DNA of 64,000 bases from CAZOOW01 sp964581535. Lineage in GTDB: Bacteria > Patescibacteriota > Saccharimonadia > Saccharimonadales > Saccharimonadaceae. The stretch spans positions 71,099 through 135,098 of the forward strand of contig CAZOOW010000003.1 of assembly GCA_964581535.1 (NCBI GenBank), read 5' to 3'. The translations under genes were made by a program, and so were the position numbers. The notes beneath the pieces were generated by a model. That model was not told where the DNA came from, did no database searches, and saw only the letters and a list, made by a program, of their open reading frames with translations. Of this stretch, positions 26,153 through 34,212 are shown one piece after another (position 1 is the stretch's first letter; every line of letters starts with the position of its first letter).

Positions 26153-26453
26153 ACTTTATCGCACCTATCGTGATGCGGCTGTATTTCTGGCGATGGCCAT
26201 TTTCTTTGTGTACGCGTTTTTTGCTCTTGTAGCGGATAACGCGTATTTTATCACCCTTGACTTCCGGTTCTTCGACCTTCGCTTTTATCGTGATGCCTTT
26301 GAGCTTGTCGCCAAGTTTCACGTCGCTTCCGTCGAAAACCATCAGTGGTTCAAGCGTGAGTTCTTTCGTACCTTCCGGGAGGAGGTCCACCAGGAGGGAC
26401 TCTTTTTCAGCGACAACATACTGTTTACCGCCGACTCGAACGACTGCTTTCAT
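26151..26453 (-). CDS. rplU: 50S ribosomal protein L21
   Basis: The 100-residue protein starts MKAVVRVGGKQYVVAEKESLLVD and ends with KSKKRVHKENGHRQKYSRITIGAI, the L21 signature. The usual partner rpmA (L27) does not follow; a strong terminator does, so rplU is a single-gene unit here. Confidence 0.95.
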   Translation of the reverse strand: MKAVVRVGGKQYVVAEKESLLVDLLPEGTKELTLEPLMVFDGSDVKLGDKLKGITIKAKVEEPEVKGDKIRVIRYKSKKRVHKENGHRQKYSRITIGAIK

Positions 26454-26532
26454 GGTTATTCCCTATGAATTAGATTGATTCAACGAACGATTGTAACAGA
26501 GATGGATGGTTAAGTAAAGAATCCGTTACGTA

Positions 26533-27291
26533 TTATAAATTCGGGTTAAAACCATAGGCTTCTCCCACTTCTCCGCTAATGCCCTCATAAGAAGTCGCGA
26601 ACACCACCCAATCGATACCGGATTTCTTTAGGAAAAAGTTCAGATGCTTTCCGCCGCCGGCAGTCGGCCCGTTCATCCATCTGATAGACGCTTGATTAGG
26701 CTGGAGGCTATTTATCGTGAGATTAGGTGTTGTTCCAGCGTAATCCCTCGAATATATGGTCATTGCTTTGATGTGAGCACTTACTTCATCTTTGATGATC
26801 TGTTCATCTGACCTCGGGATGACTTGTTGGGCTTCAGATTTTTTCTCTGTGCTTTTCGACGCAGTTACATTTATTTTGTCCTGTAGTTTTTTCAATGTTG
26901 TCTGGGAGCTAGCTAGCTGATTTTTTAAATCAAGTGCTTCGGCTTTTCGAGCCTCCGCATCGTTCCAGAACCAGTATGTAGCAGTTGAGAGACCGGCTAT
27001 GATCAGAGCGACGGCACCCCAGAGCGCCCACTTCGCCGATCGAGAAGATTTCTGTGACACGACCTTTTGTGACATATCACTTTCATGTACTTTTTCGAGT
27101 GTCGTTGGTCTGCCATCGGGAGTCTCATACGTCTCAGGCGTTATTTCATCATATGTTTTTGGAAAACCGAAAGATTCAGAGGCATCGTTCTTAACGTCAA
27201 TCTCCGACTCTACCCCACCGGTAGTATCATCTGCAATTCCTTCTGTATTGTTCGTCGGCTTTATCTCGTCCATTTCTCCCCCACTTACCAT
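26533..27291 (-). CDS. Single-pass membrane protein of unknown function
   Basis: The 252-residue protein has an acidic cytoplasmic N-terminus (about 1-85), one membrane helix (about 87-107), a coiled coil (about 110-160) and an extracytoplasmic domain of about 80 residues containing a GGGKHLNFFLKKSG turn. The topology suggests a small anchored sensor or adaptor. Met1 follows AAGAG; an alternative start is Met7 at 27273 behind GGGGGAG. I do not recognise the family. Confidence 0.7.
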   Translation of the reverse strand: MVSGGEMDEIKPTNNTEGIADDTTGGVESEIDVKNDASESFGFPKTYDEITPETYETPDGRPTTLEKVHESDMSQKVVSQKSSRSAKWALWGAVALIIAGLSTATYWFWNDAEARKAEALDLKNQLASSQTTLKKLQDKINVTASKSTEKKSEAQQVIPRSDEQIIKDEVSAHIKAMTIYSRDYAGTTPNLTINSLQPNQASIRWMNGPTAGGGKHLNFFLKKSGIDWVVFATSYEGISGEVGEAYGFNPNL

Positions 27292-27321
27292 TAGCTCTTT
27301 TCATCACTATATCACCGCTAT

Positions 27322-27346
27322 AAAAAAACGGCCACACCCGTGGCCG
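27322..27346 (-). terminator. Terminator of the 82-residue gene
   Basis: A seven-bp GC-rich stem (27329-27335 with 27340-27346) followed on the minus strand by seven T. Confidence 0.9.
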
Positions 27347-27367
27347 AAATGGCAAACTTACTGCTTC

Positions 27368-27616
27368 TTAGTCCGCAAAGGTGAACCACTCCGGATCATT
27401 ACGGACATCCTCTTCAACTTGGTTCCAGTAGGCGGCAAGCTGTTCGCTGTCCGGTCGCTCATCGAGCCGCCAATTATAGTCATCACTTTCATGCATTTCT
27501 CGAATTTCATCAGAAATTTCGTCGTTATCGAGCGGCGCGGTAGCAAACTGCATCTCCCTGTGCGAGAGGTAGATATGTGGAAGTGTTAGTGAGTGTTTTT
27601 GTTTTATTTTTAGCAT
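27368..27616 (-). CDS. Small acidic orphan protein, 82 residues
   Basis: The product is acidic, with a C-terminal region DEIREMHESDDYNWRLDERPDSEQLAAYWNQVEEDVR and no membrane segment or known motif. The ATG at 27616 lies 12 bases from the -10 box, leaving about five bases of leader; an alternative start at 27553 follows AGGGAG directly. It has a strong promoter with an internal palindrome and its own terminator, so it is a complete single-gene unit. Confidence 0.6.
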   Translation of the reverse strand: MLKIKQKHSLTLPHIYLSHREMQFATAPLDNDEISDEIREMHESDDYNWRLDERPDSEQLAAYWNQVEEDVRNDPEWFTFAD

Positions 27617-27628
27617 GGCTATATATAC

Positions 27629-27657
27629 ATATTAGCACAATGCTAATGTTTTGTCAA
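27629..27657 (-). promoter_or_regulatory. Promoter with internal palindromic operator
   Basis: Minus-strand TTGACA (27652-27657), 17-base spacer ending in TGC, TAATAT (27629-27634). ATTAGCA and TGCTAAT (27631-27637 and 27641-27647) form a perfect palindrome between the boxes, overlapping the -10, as expected for repressor control. Confidence 0.7.
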
Positions 27658-27664
27658 TATACCC

Positions 27665-28048
27665 CTACTTCCAACGTTTTTCAATTTCATGAATTTTATC
27701 GTGATCAAGTCCGTAATAGTGGGCTATTTCATGCCATAGCGTATGTTTTATCTGTGAATAAAAACTTGCCTCGTCATGACTCACGGATAAAATCGGTAGT
27801 TTGAACAAAGTTATCTTGTCTGGAAGCACCAAGTTATACCCCGCCCCGCGCTGTACGAGCGGTATTCCTTCATAAAGCCCGAGCAGGGTGTGTTGCCGAC
27901 GCAATTTTGCCCGTTGCCGCTGATGTTCATTCGGCTCATCAGCATAGGTGATGACCACGTTATCAAGCCGCTTGATATATTCCTCGGGCATCTCATCAAT
28001 CGCCCTCGAAATAAGGCGTTCAAAATGTTCGTCGTTTACTATTTCCAT
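27665..28048 (-). CDS. Minimal zincin metalloprotease (metallopeptidase-like DUF1025 family)
   Basis: The 127-residue protein ends with HTLWHEIAHYYGLDHDKIHEIE, an extended HExxHxxGxxH zinc-binding motif, preceded by a small beta-rich part (LLGLYEGIPLVQRG, LPDKITLFKLPI). This is the pattern of the very small zincins common in actinobacteria and Patescibacteria. The substrate is unknown. A TAGACT box (28056-28061, minus strand) ends seven bases before the ATG, so the mRNA is probably leaderless. Confidence 0.85.
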   Translation of the reverse strand: MEIVNDEHFERLISRAIDEMPEEYIKRLDNVVITYADEPNEHQRQRAKLRRQHTLLGLYEGIPLVQRGAGYNLVLPDKITLFKLPILSVSHDEASFYSQIKHTLWHEIAHYYGLDHDKIHEIEKRWK

Positions 28049-28087
28049 ATATTCAAGTCTATCACTGCTGTATGGCTCTCATTTTTT

Positions 28088-28116
28088 CGGGGTGCTGCCT
28101 CATACGCAGCACCCCG
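28088..28116. terminator. GC-rich hairpin after the 95-residue gene
   Basis: An 11-bp stem (28088-28098 with 28106-28116) with a seven-base loop begins five bases past the gene stop. No T-run follows on the minus strand, so terminator function is likely but not assured. Confidence 0.6.
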
Positions 28117-28121
28117 GATGA

Positions 28122-28409
28122 TCACCAGCCCTCGTCGAAACGGACGAGGCTGATGAGAGGAACAAAGATGGTGGAGAGCGGGACAACACCTACGCCGTTA
28201 AGCGCAGCAGTGCGTACGGTCTGGAGCGGTTCTTCGAGACATTCCGGGAAACTATCACCCTCTCGTCCCGCAATGAGCTCCAACTCTTCCAACGATCGAC
28301 GGACCGATCTGGTTTCGACGGTGGTGTTTCCGAACCGCCACCTGGTGTCTATGCCACGCCACATTTCCAGCACAGCATTGACCACGGCAGGCGCTGCCTG
28401 AACAGTCAT
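28122..28409 (-). CDS. GC-rich orphan gene, 95 residues
   Basis: The product (MTVQAAPAVVNAVLEMWRGID...) is soluble and moderately acidic with a basic middle (RWRFGNTTVETRSVRRSLEE) and a hydrophobic C-terminal part. No family is recognised. ATG 28409 follows GGAGGTGGGG. GC content and codon choice are clearly higher than in neighbours, the gene has its own promoter starting inside the rhodanese 3' end and a leader of about 85 bases, and it is followed by a hairpin, all pointing to an acquired cassette. Confidence 0.6.
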   Translation of the reverse strand: MTVQAAPAVVNAVLEMWRGIDTRWRFGNTTVETRSVRRSLEELELIAGREGDSFPECLEEPLQTVRTAALNGVGVVPLSTIFVPLISLVRFDEGW

Positions 28410-28499
28410 CGCCCCCACCTCCTTCGCGTGATATGAAAAGGGCGAACCTAGAATCCGAGCTTTCTTCTGAGTGTTTGTTTGACCCTAGATGTTACCCTT

Positions 28500-28528
28500 T
28501 TTATACTCCCAAGTACTGATAACGTCAA
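28500..28528 (-). promoter_or_regulatory. Promoter of the 95-residue gene
   Basis: Minus-strand TTGACG (28523-28528, overlapping the rhodanese stop), 17-base spacer, TATAAA (28500-28505). Confidence 0.7.
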
Positions 28529-28791
28529 TGCTTTTTTAAAAATTGGTTGACGTGTCCTGCGTTTATACCATTTTTCACATCCAAAAAGCCGTGCATTTTA
28601 AGTATCTGCATAACAGTGTTTGAACGTGCTCCGCTTCGGCAATAAACAATGATTGGCTGAGTCCTGTCTACCTTTTCTAGTTCTTTCGGTAGTCCGTTCA
28701 TGAATGCCATCGCTGAGAGATTCATGGCGCCTTCCACGTGGTCATGTTCATATTCGTAGGGTTCGCGTGCGTCTATTACTAGATAATCCAT
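28525..28791 (-). CDS. Single-domain rhodanese sulfurtransferase
   Basis: The 88-residue protein has the rhodanese fold with DAREPYEYEHDHVEGAMNLS near the N-terminus and the active-site loop IIVYCRSGARSNTV, whose Cys would carry the persulfide. Substrates are unknown. Twin palindromes overlap its promoter and a TACAAT box ends eight bases before the ATG. Confidence 0.9.
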   Translation of the reverse strand: MDYLVIDAREPYEYEHDHVEGAMNLSAMAFMNGLPKELEKVDRTQPIIVYCRSGARSNTVMQILKMHGFLDVKNGINAGHVNQFLKKH

Positions 28792-28793
28792 AG

Positions 28794-28835
28794 CTATACA
28801 TTGTATAGTAAATCGCTTCGCTATACAATGTATAG
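28794..28835 (-). promoter_or_regulatory. Rhodanese promoter with two copies of a 15-bp palindrome
   Basis: CTATACATTGTATAG at 28794-28808 and its reverse complement at 28821-28835 are spaced 27 bp start to start. One covers the minus-strand -10 box TACAAT (28800-28805), the other the -35 box TTGTAT (28823-28828), with a 17-base spacer. The pair could also fold into a single hairpin. Confidence 0.7.
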
Positions 28836-28839
28836 TTTT

Positions 28840-29538
28840 TTAATTCAGTCCAAGGCAATGTTCTACGAATGATCGGTACACTCGCGCCCCCGTTTCATCT
28901 GATTCCGGGTGCCACTGCATTCCGAAATGCCCCTTTCCTGCGACCGCTTCGATAACTCCGTCATTGGCCGTTGCGCAAACTTCGAACCCATCCGCTAAAA
29001 CGTCGATGGCCTGATGATGCCGGGAATTTATCTTATGTACGCCTTTTTCTTTCATACCTAGAAACTCTTTTTCAAACGTAATATCATGTGACGTCTTGTC
29101 ATGTCCGACATTTTGAGGAACTAACATCGGAATATCCTGCAAGAGCGTACCTCCGTAGTGCACGTTCAGCCGCTGCATACCATAACAAATACCTAGTATA
29201 GGCAGATGCGCCCCATCACAAGCCTCAATAAGCAGGGTCTCCCATTCGAAGCGCTCAGCAGGTTCATGACGGCGGGTCTGGGGCATCTGCTTTTGCCCAT
29301 AATGAGAAGGGTCAATGTCCTCTCCACCGGAAATAACGACACCATCACATAGCGCGACGATACTCATCAGCGGCATATCCGGGCTAAGAATGATAGGCGT
29401 CGCACCGACACTCGCGAGCACTGAGGTATATTCCCGTCGCAAGAACAAACGGTCTATCGACGCACCAGGGATAACTGTGCCATCGTCAAAACTTGGCACA
29501 ATTCCAATAATCGGATCTCTACTACCCTTTCTTTTCAC
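28840..29538 (-). CDS. Class I glutamine amidotransferase, peptidase C26 (PuuD-like)
   Basis: The 232-residue protein has the nucleophile Cys in PILGICYGMQRLNVHYGGTLLQDI and the catalytic His/Glu in FGMQWHPESDE, with GGEDIDPSHYG typical of gamma-glutamyl-GABA hydrolases. It probably cleaves gamma-glutamyl bonds. The start is a GTG seven bases after a TATAAT box (29546-29551, minus strand), a candidate leaderless GTG start. Confidence 0.9.
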   Translation of the reverse strand: MKRKGSRDPIIGIVPSFDDGTVIPGASIDRLFLRREYTSVLASVGATPIILSPDMPLMSIVALCDGVVISGGEDIDPSHYGQKQMPQTRRHEPAERFEWETLLIEACDGAHLPILGICYGMQRLNVHYGGTLLQDIPMLVPQNVGHDKTSHDITFEKEFLGMKEKGVHKINSRHHQAIDVLADGFEVCATANDGVIEAVAGKGHFGMQWHPESDETGARVYRSFVEHCLGLN

Positions 29539-29553
29539 TCTGCCTATTATAGG

Positions 29554-32397
29554 CTACGCTTTGACGAGGCAAATAGTCAGTTTTACCTTTTCGATTTGCA
29601 CGTCGCTGGTGTAGCCCTCAACAACATTTGATATTTCCGTAGCAAGCGTTTCCGAGCATATCGTATCAACGTGTTCATCGATCGCATGCGCTAGATCGGC
29701 ATCACCAGTTTCCAGAGACAGTTTTATTCTGTCGTCAACATTCAAACCTGCTTGCTTACGCGCTGCTTGAACGTGGCGGATGACTTCGCGAACGAGCCCC
29801 TCTCGGCGAAGTTCCGGAGTGATAGTTTCATCCAGTGCAACCTCATCGCCTGTTTTAACAGATTTCACATTTAGCTCGTCCGTCAGGATGGATTCAAAAT
29901 CTATCGCATCTCCTAGACTCGGTATTGTCACGCTGGCGAGAGGTTGCCTGACTTTGATGCCGGCTTTCGCGCGCAAGCTAAGTCCTTGGTTCACGTAGTC
30001 ACGAACGAGATCCATTTCATTCTTAACTGTTTCATTCACCTCGCCTGCTGGCAGCCAATCTTTTAGGTGAATCGACTCATCATCCCCGGTCAGGTTGTGG
30101 TAAAGCTCTTCGGCGAGAAACGGCGTAAATGGTGCGAGCACATAGGCCAGCCGCACAAGCACGTAGTGAAGTGTTCGGTAAGCGTCATTTTTGTCGCTGT
30201 CATCTTCACTTTTCCAGAAACGACGTCGGCTACGCCGTACGTACCAGTTACTTGCATCGTCGAGAAACGGCAGTACCGGTGTCAAAGCATCTGGGATGTT
30301 GTAACCGTCCATATGACGTTCGACTTCGGCGACAAGCTGATGCAAACGCGATACAACCCAAATATCAAGTGGATTCGTAAGCTCGTTCAGCGGATCCGAT
30401 AGGTTTCCGGTATACTCCCAGCCGTCGACTTCCGCATACATCGTGAAGAAGTCATACATATTCCAAACCATGCTTAGTTTTCTAGCAACGTCGCCTACTT
30501 CTTTATCCTGCAGGGCAAAGTCCTCCCCGTTGAGAAGCGGGCTAAAAAGCAGTAGAAAACGGAGACTATCGGCCGAGAATTTATCCATCAGTTCATTTGG
30601 ATCAGTGTAGTTGCCATAGCTTTTACTCATCTTGCGGCCGTCATTTCCCGCGACATTCCCTGTCACGATGACGTTTTTGAAACTATTTTCACCGAACAAT
30701 GCAACACTCATGGCGTGCATGTAGTAAAACCATGCCCGAACCTGGCCGATGTACTCAACAATAAAATCGCCCGGAAAGTTTGCTTCGAACTTTTCTTTGT
30801 TTTCAAATGGATAGTGAAACTGTGCAAACGGCATAGATCCAGCCTCAAACCAGCTGTCCATGACCTTATCGATGCGAGTATATTTCTCGCCATCGATTTC
30901 GAACGTCACGTCGTCTATCCAGGGACGGTGGTAGTCTTCCAGCTCAACACCGCTCAGCTCTTTCAGTTCTGCGTAGCTACCGATAATTCGAGTTTTTCCA
31001 GATTCCGTTTTCCATACCGGCATCGCTGTTGCCCAGAAACGATCACGAGAAATGTTCCAGTCAGGGGCTTGTTCGACGGTTTTTTCAAAACGCCCGTGCT
31101 TTACATGTGGCGGGAACCAGTTGATTGGCTCGTTTTTCTCAAGCATCTTTTCGCGCTGACCATCGATATCCATAAACCAACTCGGGTGCGCCCGGTACAT
31201 CAGTTTCGTGCCGCAGCGATGACAATGCGGGTACGAGTGACGGATGTAGTCAATCTTCCATACTACACCGCGTTCTTTCAGGTCTTTGGCGATCTGCTTG
31301 TTCACTTCCCAAACATTTTGCCCATTCCAATTACCCTCAGTAAAAAAGCCATTTTGGTCGATGACGTGGACTGCCGGAAAACCTTTTTCTTTCGCAAGCA
31401 CGAAGTCTTCTTCGCCGTAGGTAGGTGCAAGGTGGACTATGCCAGTACCGTCTTCGTGGCTGACATAATCAGCCGCCCAAACTTTGTGAGCATTTTCACC
31501 ACGATTTTCAAACAGGGGTTCATACGATTTTCCGACCAAATCGCTCCCCTTCAGCTTACTGATTACCTCATATTTGATTGGTTGATGCTTCTCGTCCTGT
31601 AGTACTTTTTCTAGCAACTCGTTGGCAATAATAAACTTTTCTTCGCCTACTTTTACTTCAACATATTCGAGATTGTTATTTACGGCTACGGCGGTATTTG
31701 CTGGCAGTGTCCACGGTGTTGTCGTCCACGCAAGTAGCGTCGAACCGTCTTCAAGCCTGAATTTCACATAGACACTTGGATCAGTCACATCCTGATAGGC
31801 TCCAGCATCCATAGTGACTTCAGCCTTGGAAAGTGGCGTACCATCAGTCGTGCAGTACATGAGCACCTTTTCACCTTCATATATTTTGCCTTTTTCGTAT
31901 AGCGTTTTAAACGCCCACCAGATGGACTCCATGTAGTCCCTGTCCATCGTCTTGTATGCACCCTTGAAATCCACCCAACGACCTATCCGGTCAACGACAT
32001 CTTCCCACTCGCTGCTCGTCTGCACCATGTTCTCACGCGTTGCATTAATGTATTTTTCTATGCCGTACTCGACAACTTCCTGACGGCTATGGATACCCAG
32101 TTTTTTCTCGGTATAACGCTCTGCGGGAAGACCGTGACAGTCCCATCCCCAGACTCGTTCGACGCGCTTGCCCTTCATCGTCTGATAGCGCGGTACTGCA
32201 TCTTTCACTACACTGGAGAGTAACGTCCCATGATGTGGATTGCCGGAAATGAACGGCGGACCGTCATAGAACACATAGATGTTATCTTTCGGGCGTTTTT
32301 CGACAGACTTTTCAAATGTCTTGTCTGCTTTCCATCGCTTCACCCAGTCTTTCTCATACTCGAGCGCCCTACGACGTGATCCGTGTTTAAATTTCAT
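29554..32397 (-). CDS. ileS: Isoleucyl-tRNA synthetase
   Basis: The protein of about 947 residues has the class I HIGH-like PHHG in GPPFISGNPHHGTL, the CP1 editing domain, KMSKS in GRKMSKSYGNY, and an anticodon-binding domain with the IleRS-type EDSDKNDAYRTLHYVL region. The ATG at 32397 follows GGAGA at 32403-32407; an in-frame TTG at 32409 overlaps that site and is unlikely. The gene is controlled by a T-box leader. Confidence 0.96.
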   Translation of the reverse strand: MKFKHGSRRRALEYEKDWVKRWKADKTFEKSVEKRPKDNIYVFYDGPPFISGNPHHGTLLSSVVKDAVPRYQTMKGKRVERVWGWDCHGLPAERYTEKKLGIHSRQEVVEYGIEKYINATRENMVQTSSEWEDVVDRIGRWVDFKGAYKTMDRDYMESIWWAFKTLYEKGKIYEGEKVLMYCTTDGTPLSKAEVTMDAGAYQDVTDPSVYVKFRLEDGSTLLAWTTTPWTLPANTAVAVNNNLEYVEVKVGEEKFIIANELLEKVLQDEKHQPIKYEVISKLKGSDLVGKSYEPLFENRGENAHKVWAADYVSHEDGTGIVHLAPTYGEEDFVLAKEKGFPAVHVIDQNGFFTEGNWNGQNVWEVNKQIAKDLKERGVVWKIDYIRHSYPHCHRCGTKLMYRAHPSWFMDIDGQREKMLEKNEPINWFPPHVKHGRFEKTVEQAPDWNISRDRFWATAMPVWKTESGKTRIIGSYAELKELSGVELEDYHRPWIDDVTFEIDGEKYTRIDKVMDSWFEAGSMPFAQFHYPFENKEKFEANFPGDFIVEYIGQVRAWFYYMHAMSVALFGENSFKNVIVTGNVAGNDGRKMSKSYGNYTDPNELMDKFSADSLRFLLLFSPLLNGEDFALQDKEVGDVARKLSMVWNMYDFFTMYAEVDGWEYTGNLSDPLNELTNPLDIWVVSRLHQLVAEVERHMDGYNIPDALTPVLPFLDDASNWYVRRSRRRFWKSEDDSDKNDAYRTLHYVLVRLAYVLAPFTPFLAEELYHNLTGDDESIHLKDWLPAGEVNETVKNEMDLVRDYVNQGLSLRAKAGIKVRQPLASVTIPSLGDAIDFESILTDELNVKSVKTGDEVALDETITPELRREGLVREVIRHVQAARKQAGLNVDDRIKLSLETGDADLAHAIDEHVDTICSETLATEISNVVEGYTSDVQIEKVKLTICLVKA

Positions 32398-32582
32398 GAT
32401 TTTCTCCAATTAAAAATCTCTTTCTAGCCACTGGAACCCAAACGGGTGGTACCATCCAGTTTCTAAAAAGAGATTCTTTTTAGCACTTATTTGTCCGGTC
32501 TGGCGTGCCGGTACCGGCAGGGTCTACTAGGTTTCAAACTTTTCTTCCTGCGACTCGTGGGTGATAACCACTTAAACGTCTT
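32398..32582 (-). promoter_or_regulatory. T-box leader of ileS with ultrashort specifier stem
   Basis: The minus-strand leader contains the conserved T-box core TGGTACCACC (32445-32454) in a stem bounded by CTGGA and TCCAG. Near its 5' end a short hairpin GTGG-loop-CCAC (32557-32571) displays ATC, the Ile specifier, in the loop (32563-32565), as in the ultrashort stem I class. A further stem (about 32463-32483) lies between. The ribosome-binding GGAGA follows, so control of translation is likely. A TAGACT -10 box preceded by TGC lies at 32589-32594. Confidence 0.85.
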
Positions 32583-32613
32583 AGATAAAGTCTAGCATAT
32601 CTGTTATGCAAAT

Positions 32614-32643
32614 CAAATACGGCGGCCTATCCCGCCGTATTTG
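32614..32643 (-). terminator. Terminator of the doxX gene
   Basis: A perfect 12-bp stem (32614-32625 with 32632-32643) with a six-base loop lies 15 bases after the stop. Confidence 0.85.
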
Positions 32644-32657
32644 AGCGATTCATGTTT

Positions 32658-33185
32658 TTACCAGAGCCAGCGGTTTTTCTTTACGAAGTCCTGAGAGTGC
32701 CACCACTCAGCGAGACTCCAGCGCTGCTCGATTCCGGCCAGCGCAACCAGAACTACAGCATAGACGAGATGCTCGTCAATGAATGGGTGATGATCGAGTG
32801 GTAAACTCGCCGTCCACATCAGGACAAGCAATAAAGCGCCTGCCGCAGCCGTAAGCCGCATCGCAACACCAAACAGCAGCCCGAGCCCTATGCCTAAAAG
32901 ACCGAGCATAAAGAGCCAGTCGGTCCAGGCTGTCTGCGTTGAAAGCCACTGGAACAAGCCGTTGAACGGACCATCACCGCCTGCAGCCCCCATCAAAAAT
33001 CCTTTAGTTGGCGAAGCCCCGTCTACCCACGCTTTTCCGGCAGGCGTAGCTAGCCCCCAGCCGAACAGTTTATCGAAATAAGCCCACAAAAACACAAGCC
33101 CGAGCATAATCCGCGCAACTGCGAGCGCATACCACGAATTAACGTTGACGCCTTTAACGCCAGCGGTTTTTGCTTTTTTCACCAT
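32658..33185 (-). CDS. DoxX-family membrane protein
   Basis: The 175-residue protein has four hydrophobic segments and the DoxX-type pattern VARIMLGLVFLWAYFDKLFGWG, LGLLGIGLGLLFGVAMRLTA and LDHHPFIDEHLVYAVVL. DoxX-like proteins are linked to redox and thiosulfate or superoxide metabolism, but the role here is not known. GGGAGG lies upstream of the ATG and TATACT further upstream. It is a single-gene unit. Confidence 0.8.
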   Translation of the reverse strand: MVKKAKTAGVKGVNVNSWYALAVARIMLGLVFLWAYFDKLFGWGLATPAGKAWVDGASPTKGFLMGAAGGDGPFNGLFQWLSTQTAWTDWLFMLGLLGIGLGLLFGVAMRLTAAAGALLLVLMWTASLPLDHHPFIDEHLVYAVVLVALAGIEQRWSLAEWWHSQDFVKKNRWLW

Positions 33186-33250
33186 GTAGATCCCTCCCTA
33201 AATGATTATGGTTTTCAGTATAGAGCTGATGTTTGATATTGGTCAAGCTT

Positions 33251-33883
33251 TCATGAAAATAGACCGTCACCGTACTTTACGATGATAGCCGCGACCACAA
33301 ACACGATGATTGACCACATTACTACTTTGTCGTAGTCCTTCTCTATCCAGCGATGAAGTGTCTTTTGAATCCCCGACGGTAGGTAGAGGTTATTTTCACG
33401 AATGTTATACCGCGTGATAGCAAACCATACGAGAGTAGTCGTCAGCGTTACGAGCAAACACCATGGGCACAATGCACCGATTATGAAATAGCTCGTGTAA
33501 AGAAGGTAGAACGCAAATATAAAGCCAAGTGTGTAGAAAAATTGTGCAACCGCCATGAAAAGTCGCGGAAACTTTACGCCTGCAAGGCCGGCGATAGCAA
33601 CTGTTATAACGATCGGTTCAGCTATGAGTCCGAGAAAACTATTTGGAAAGCCGAACAAATATGCTGAAGGGTGCAGTCCAACTGTCGCACAGTTTAAAAC
33701 GACGTTGATACTGCAGTTTAAGATAGCATCTGGGTTTTTCGCTAGTTCGACTGCTTCCACTGATAACACAAATGAAGCGACGAGGCTTGCGATTGATCCA
33801 ACCAGCATGCTGGCAAATATCCATCGATTATCTCGAATCTTCTTTTCTTCATGTCTAAAGTAGTTTTTGATTTTCTTAAGCAT
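33251..33883 (-). CDS. Vitamin K epoxide reductase (VKOR)-like disulfide oxidoreductase
   Basis: The 210-residue membrane protein has five hydrophobic segments, the first Cys pair in CSINVVLNCATVG (about 57 and 65) and the active-site CxxC in GALCPWCLLV. Bacterial VKOR reoxidises the thiol oxidase that makes disulfides in exported proteins. It overlaps the preceding thioredoxin-like gene by eight bases, so they act as a unit. Confidence 0.9.
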   Translation of the reverse strand: MLKKIKNYFRHEEKKIRDNRWIFASMLVGSIASLVASFVLSVEAVELAKNPDAILNCSINVVLNCATVGLHPSAYLFGFPNSFLGLIAEPIVITVAIAGLAGVKFPRLFMAVAQFFYTLGFIFAFYLLYTSYFIIGALCPWCLLVTLTTTLVWFAITRYNIRENNLYLPSGIQKTLHRWIEKDYDKVVMWSIIVFVVAAIIVKYGDGLFS

Positions 33884-34133
33884 AGTAACTAACCTCCGAC
33901 ATCAGTGGCAGCGGCAACCCACGCCACATATTCTGTAGCGTCGAGCTATCATCCAGCGCCACAATGGTCGGATACTCTACGATGTCGTATGTTTCGCAAA
34001 ACTGGATTCCTTCCGGAGTTTCAGGGTCCAATGTTTCCAGCACCTTCCCTGTTTGTTTTGCAAAATCTCGCAAAAACATTTCAACCGTACTGGCGTGTTC
34101 GCTCTGCGGCTTATAAACCACGATTGTTTTCAT
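33876..34133 (-). CDS. Thioredoxin-like protein lacking CxxC
   Basis: The 85-residue protein has a small thioredoxin/glutaredoxin-like pattern: KTIVVYKPQSEH at the position of the redox site, and the cis-Pro segment VEYPTIVALDD. The CxxC is replaced by KPQS; only one Cys (FCETYD) remains, so it is not a normal dithiol enzyme. It is coupled to VKOR by an eight-base overlap. TACAAT (34140-34145, minus strand) ends six bases before the ATG. Confidence 0.75.
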   Translation of the reverse strand: MKTIVVYKPQSEHASTVEMFLRDFAKQTGKVLETLDPETPEGIQFCETYDIVEYPTIVALDDSSTLQNMWRGLPLPLMSEVSYYA

Positions 34134-34160
34134 ATTGTTATTGTATCACTTACGAACGAC

Positions 34161-34192
34161 TTGCACGCGCTCGGAAATACGGGCGCGTGCAA
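34161..34192 (-). terminator. Terminator of nrdJ
   Basis: A 10-bp stem (34161-34170 with 34183-34192) with a 12-base loop lies about 20 bases past the nrdJ stop. Confidence 0.8.
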
Positions 34193-34212
34193 ATGTATTT
34201 AAGCTTGTGCGC

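Noticed and set aside
30715..31602. Long plus-strand open frame of 295 codons
   Set aside because: It lies wholly antisense to the conserved ileS gene, with no promoter or ribosome site.
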